The notes under the pieces: model-generated | What the model was told of the DNA's origin: nothing | The model's database searches: none | Seen by the model: the letters and a program-made list of their open reading frames with translations, nothing else | Source: Casuarina equisetifolia | Taxonomy: Eukaryota; Streptophyta; Magnoliopsida; Fagales; Casuarinaceae | DNA: 64,000 nt | Assembly: GCA_028551475.1 (NCBI GenBank) | Contig: CM052362.1 | Coordinates: 2,302,166-2,366,165, forward strand | Direction: 5' to 3' | Translations under genes and position numbers: made by a program | Part shown: piece after piece, positions 61,180-64,000 of the stretch | How the letters are laid out: the number at the start of each line of letters is the position of its first letter | How positions within the stretch are numbered: position 1 is the stretch's first letter

Positions 61180-61650
61180 TGCATAAAAAAAATTTAGTAT
61201 ACAAAAGCATAATAACATGCTCTACCATTATAAAGATTATAAAATTATGAAAAGATAGAGGTTGAAAGCCTCTAGATTTCACTTAAAATGATATTTTCTA
61301 AAAAAAAATTATATTTCAAAACAAAAAAACTCTTTGTCATACAATTTTCTTTACTTTTGTCAACCTAATTAAGATATTAGTTTTTCTTGCTTTAAAAGAG
61401 TCTTCTATTGCATTTAGTTCTGGTACAATAAATACAAGCTAAAAATGATATTTTAAAAAGTTAGCAATCAAATCTTTTACATTAGTTGTTTTGACTATTG
61501 ATTGTAGCTCTTAGTTCTATCTTTTAATATGACATTGGATTCCATTTTAGCAAGAATACCCTTTCAAATCATCCATGTCCATGTACAATAAAAAAAACAT
61601 AATTTTTATTTCTTTTGTGGGATAAATATAAATCACAATATATGTTAATT
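61180..61650. repeat. Dispersed AT-rich repeat, long copy
   Basis: It pairs with 42200-42720 and, in its second half, with 8770-9120. It lies in intron 2 of ABH6. No coding content was seen. Confidence 0.45.
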
Positions 61651-62120
61651 GAAAGAAATTGCAATACAATTTTGTTGTAGAAAGTCTATCTTGAAAAACT
61701 AGTCAGCTAATGAAATCGTTTATCTTGGGGCCTATTTTAGACTATAGACTATTATCCGATTGGCAAACCTCCATATTATAAGCACACAAACAAATAAAAC
61801 AACCACATTCAATTCACGAGATCCTACCACAAGTCGCTGGCAACTTCCAATCTCTTTTGCAAGTGTTTGTGTGTGAATATATATCAAAGACATTTATTTG
61901 CATATTAATGCGAAATGGTATAGAGGGTGCATCTATTATGGGAAAGGAATGACGTCATTTTCAACAGGGAAGTTGCCAATGACTTGAAGAGGTGAGTTTT
62001 TCTTTGCACTTGTCTAATTGATGTGTACCAGGTGATCATTGGTCATAGGTTTGGATTCAAAATAAAATCGGTAATTACTAACCACTAGACTTCACAGGCA
62101 ACTAGGGGACAGAACCATGC

Positions 62121-62583
62121 TGTAATATTCCTTTTACAAACTATGCCACATTAGTCAATAAGCTTCAGTCAGCAAGATGACGTGGAGGTCAGTTGTTCTG
62201 TTAAACTGTTAGTGAGCAGTTGTAACTAATAAGGCTTAGTTTGTAACTGATTAAAGACAGTTATAACTACAGTCCATTCTATTAGTGCCTTTCAATAGTT
62301 GTGATTGTTGTTAGTTAGCAAGAGTTTGTTATGATAATTGACTTGTATAAATAAAGGCAAGAAGCTCTAGGAAAGGCATTGAAAATAGTTGAAAGCAGTT
62401 TGTGTAAACAGCAGAGGTCTCGGGTTCCCTCTTGAGCAATCCATGTATTCATTTCCAATTAGTAAACATTGGGAGAAAGGCTAAATCTTCCAAGCCATTT
62501 TTGGCATCTCCTTCAGTCAGTATCTCTCGTCCTATTACTCATTTTATGTTCAATTCTTTACACCAGGATCAGGGACTATTACA
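62121..62583 (+). repeat. 5' LTR of the gypsy-type element
   Basis: This 463-base LTR has short inverted ends (TGTAATA / TATTACA) and an internal TATA box. The primer-binding site follows three bases after its end. Confidence 0.8.
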
Positions 62584-64000
62584 AAGTGGTATCAACTATG
62601 CCCGACAATGATCAGGATAAAGGTTCCTTTATGGATCCAGTGGTGAAAGAACTCTCTGATACGATGCAGCAGTTGTTTGCGGCTCTCAATGCCAAGATTG
62701 ATATAGTTGCAGCTCAAGTTGAAAAAGATCAAGGGGAAAGTTCTTTGGCTCGCTTTGGAGATCATCGCAATCAGGAGGATAGGCGATCCCTTTCTAGTCA
62801 ACTCCATCCTCATATTGTTAGGTTGGAATTTCCTAAATATGAAGGTAATGTTGATCTTACTCCCTGGATTGATTGTTTTGACCAATTTTTTGATTACTAT
62901 GAGACTATTGTAGAAGACAAAGTTAGAATTACTTCATGGCACTTGGATGGGGAGGCACAGATGATTTTCCAATTGCTTAAGAAGGAACATGGAGAAGCTA
63001 GAGTTTCTTGGCAATTACTCACAGATGAACTCAGGAAGCAGTTTGGTCCAACCATTCTAGTTGATCATTTTGGGGAACTGACTAAGTTGAAGCACATTGG
63101 GAGTATTCATGATTACCAATTACAATTTGGTAAGTTACTCCTTGGTTCTGGTTAGATTAATGTTTCCTAAAGTATTAGTTATTTTATAAGTGGTTTGAAA
63201 GAATGGATTAAATTAGATGTCATGGCCCATAATCCTTCCACATTATTGGTTGCAATTGGATTTGCCTGATTGTTTGAAGCTAAGGAATTGGCTAGTAAGA
63301 ATCCTGTTATATCAAACCTTAAGAAATTTCCTATAGGAGCAGGAAGGGAACCAAAACAGTGGGAGAATAAGCCTTCTTTGCTGGTTAAGAAACTCACTTA
63401 ACTAGAGATTATGGATAAGAGGGCTAGGGCGTTATGTTTTAATTGTGATGAACGTTTCACCCTTGGCCACAAGTGCAAGAAATTGTTTTTGTTAGAGGTT
63501 ATGGATATTATGGAATCTGATGAGGAAGAGCCAGAAATGGATAATGGCGAGCTAAGAGTACTATCCTTAGCTGCATTATGCGGTGTTAAGTGTCAAAAAC
63601 AATGAGAATTCAAGGCAATATGGGTGAGCAAATGACAAGAGTGGTGGTGTTAGTTGATTCGGGAAGCACATATAACTTCCTAAGTGCTCAATTGGCTAAG
63701 AAACTTAAGCTTACAGTTGATACAACAAGGACATTTAAGGTGGAAGTGGCTAGTGGTGAAGTAATTCTAGGTGAAGGTTTCTATTCAAACGTGCCTATTG
63801 TGTTACAAGGAAATATAATGACAACAGATTTTTTTGTTCTACCTATTCCTAATTTAGGAGTAATTCTTGGAATTCATTGGCTAGCCACTTTAGGTGAAGT
63901 GAGATGAGAGTTTGTAGAGATGAAGATGTCATTCATGTATGAAGGGAGATTAATTAAGCTCCAGGGTGATTAGCAATTAAGAAACAAGATTGTAAGGAGT
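62121..64000 (+). mobile_element. Ty3/gypsy-type LTR retrotransposon (fossil), cut by the window edge
   Basis: The 5' LTR is 62121-62583, with matching ends TGTAATA..TATTACA and a TATAAATAAAGG box at about 62345. A primer site starting TGGTATCA lies at 62587. The gag region (about 62598-63400) contains the retrotransposon Gag core (ITSWHLDGEAQMIF). A zinc knuckle (CFNCDERFTLGHKC) lies at about 63438-63479, and an aspartic protease with VLVDSGSTYNFL at about 63640-63900. RT and integrase would lie beyond 64000, so the family call rests on the Gag and protease style. The visible part has a few breaks. The element inserted into exon 4 of ABH6. The 3' LTR and target duplication are outside the window. 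Confidence 0.85.

Larger units (their letters stand above)
57732..62120 (+). pseudogene. Alpha/beta-hydrolase ABH6, broken; last exon cut by a gypsy LTR
   Basis: The exon 1 remnant (57732-58289) starts MVNFIAV, then lacks about 30 codons up to the segment matching VPKETSKKSK. It has TAG for the Trp of TWQFQ, and frame changes around the elbow, which reads VFGYGG (Ser to Gly). Exon 2 (58802-58894) is 93 bases, one codon longer than in the other copies, with an AAG|GT donor. Intron 2 is about 3 kb and holds LINE debris. Exon 3 (61924-61991) is 68 bases and reads WERND. Exon 4 starts at 62098 and is cut after 23 bases by the gypsy LTR at 62121, so the catalytic His is lost. It is the most diverged multi-exon ABH copy in the array. 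Confidence 0.88.

Noticed and set aside
62469-62597. Start of the gag frame inside the gypsy LTR
   Set aside because: This part overlaps the LTR and primer site; the first ATG after the primer site (62598) is the more likely start.
1-64000. CRISPR arrays, rRNA and tRNA genes
   Set aside because: No regularly spaced short repeats and no rRNA or tRNA cloverleaf were noticed; tRNA-like words near LTRs are primer-binding sites.

Overview
This looks like nuclear DNA of a seed plant, probably a woody dicot. It is AT-rich, has long introns with GT..AG borders, intronless 3-ketoacyl-CoA synthase (KCS) genes of plant type, plant L1-type LINEs, and Ty1/copia and Ty3/gypsy LTR elements. The species cannot be fixed from the sequence. 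All comparisons below were made by eye between parts of the window.

The window is a tandem array of two host gene families. KCS makes very-long-chain fatty acids in the ER. Two copies are complete single-exon genes (5754-7274 and 15402-16913) and a third is a 3' stub (32566-32768). The second family is a four-exon alpha/beta-hydrolase (ABH), similar to the plant ABHD6/monoacylglycerol-lipase-like group. It has seven copies, all on the + strand: a relic at 7925-8740; ABH1 20378-23690 (one-base shift in exon 3); ABH2 24223-31939 (dead: catalytic Ser replaced, splice sites damaged, copia element in intron 1); ABH3 38386-41819 (intact); ABH4 49799-53546 (broken); ABH5 54114-56101 (open); ABH6 57732-62120 (broken, last exon cut by a Ty3/gypsy LTR). 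ABH1, 3 and 4 form an alpha subtype with a 211-codon first exon; ABH2 and 5 form a beta subtype with a 217-codon first exon.

Layout. 1-10480 is module 1: repeats, KCS1, ABH relic. 10480-16710 is the start of module 2, ending in KCS2. 16711-32565 and 32566-56744 are two copies of one tandem segmental duplication. Its junction can be read at 32563-32566, where the flank downstream of a beta ABH runs into the last 66 codons of a KCS. Copy 3 also carries a LINE (32813-35691), an inverted block (35692-37015), a copia element (42964-49675) and an extra alpha ABH. 56745-64000 holds ABH6 with LINE debris in intron 2, then a gypsy element that runs off the right edge.

Functionally, two complete KCS genes and two or three potentially active ABH genes remain. 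KCS supplies very-long-chain acyl-CoA. The ABH enzymes have Ser-Asp-His esterase/lipase hallmarks, so both families may act on lipids, but a shared pathway is only a hypothesis. The rest is mobile-element fossils and AT-rich intergenic sequence. I saw no RNA genes and no CRISPR array.
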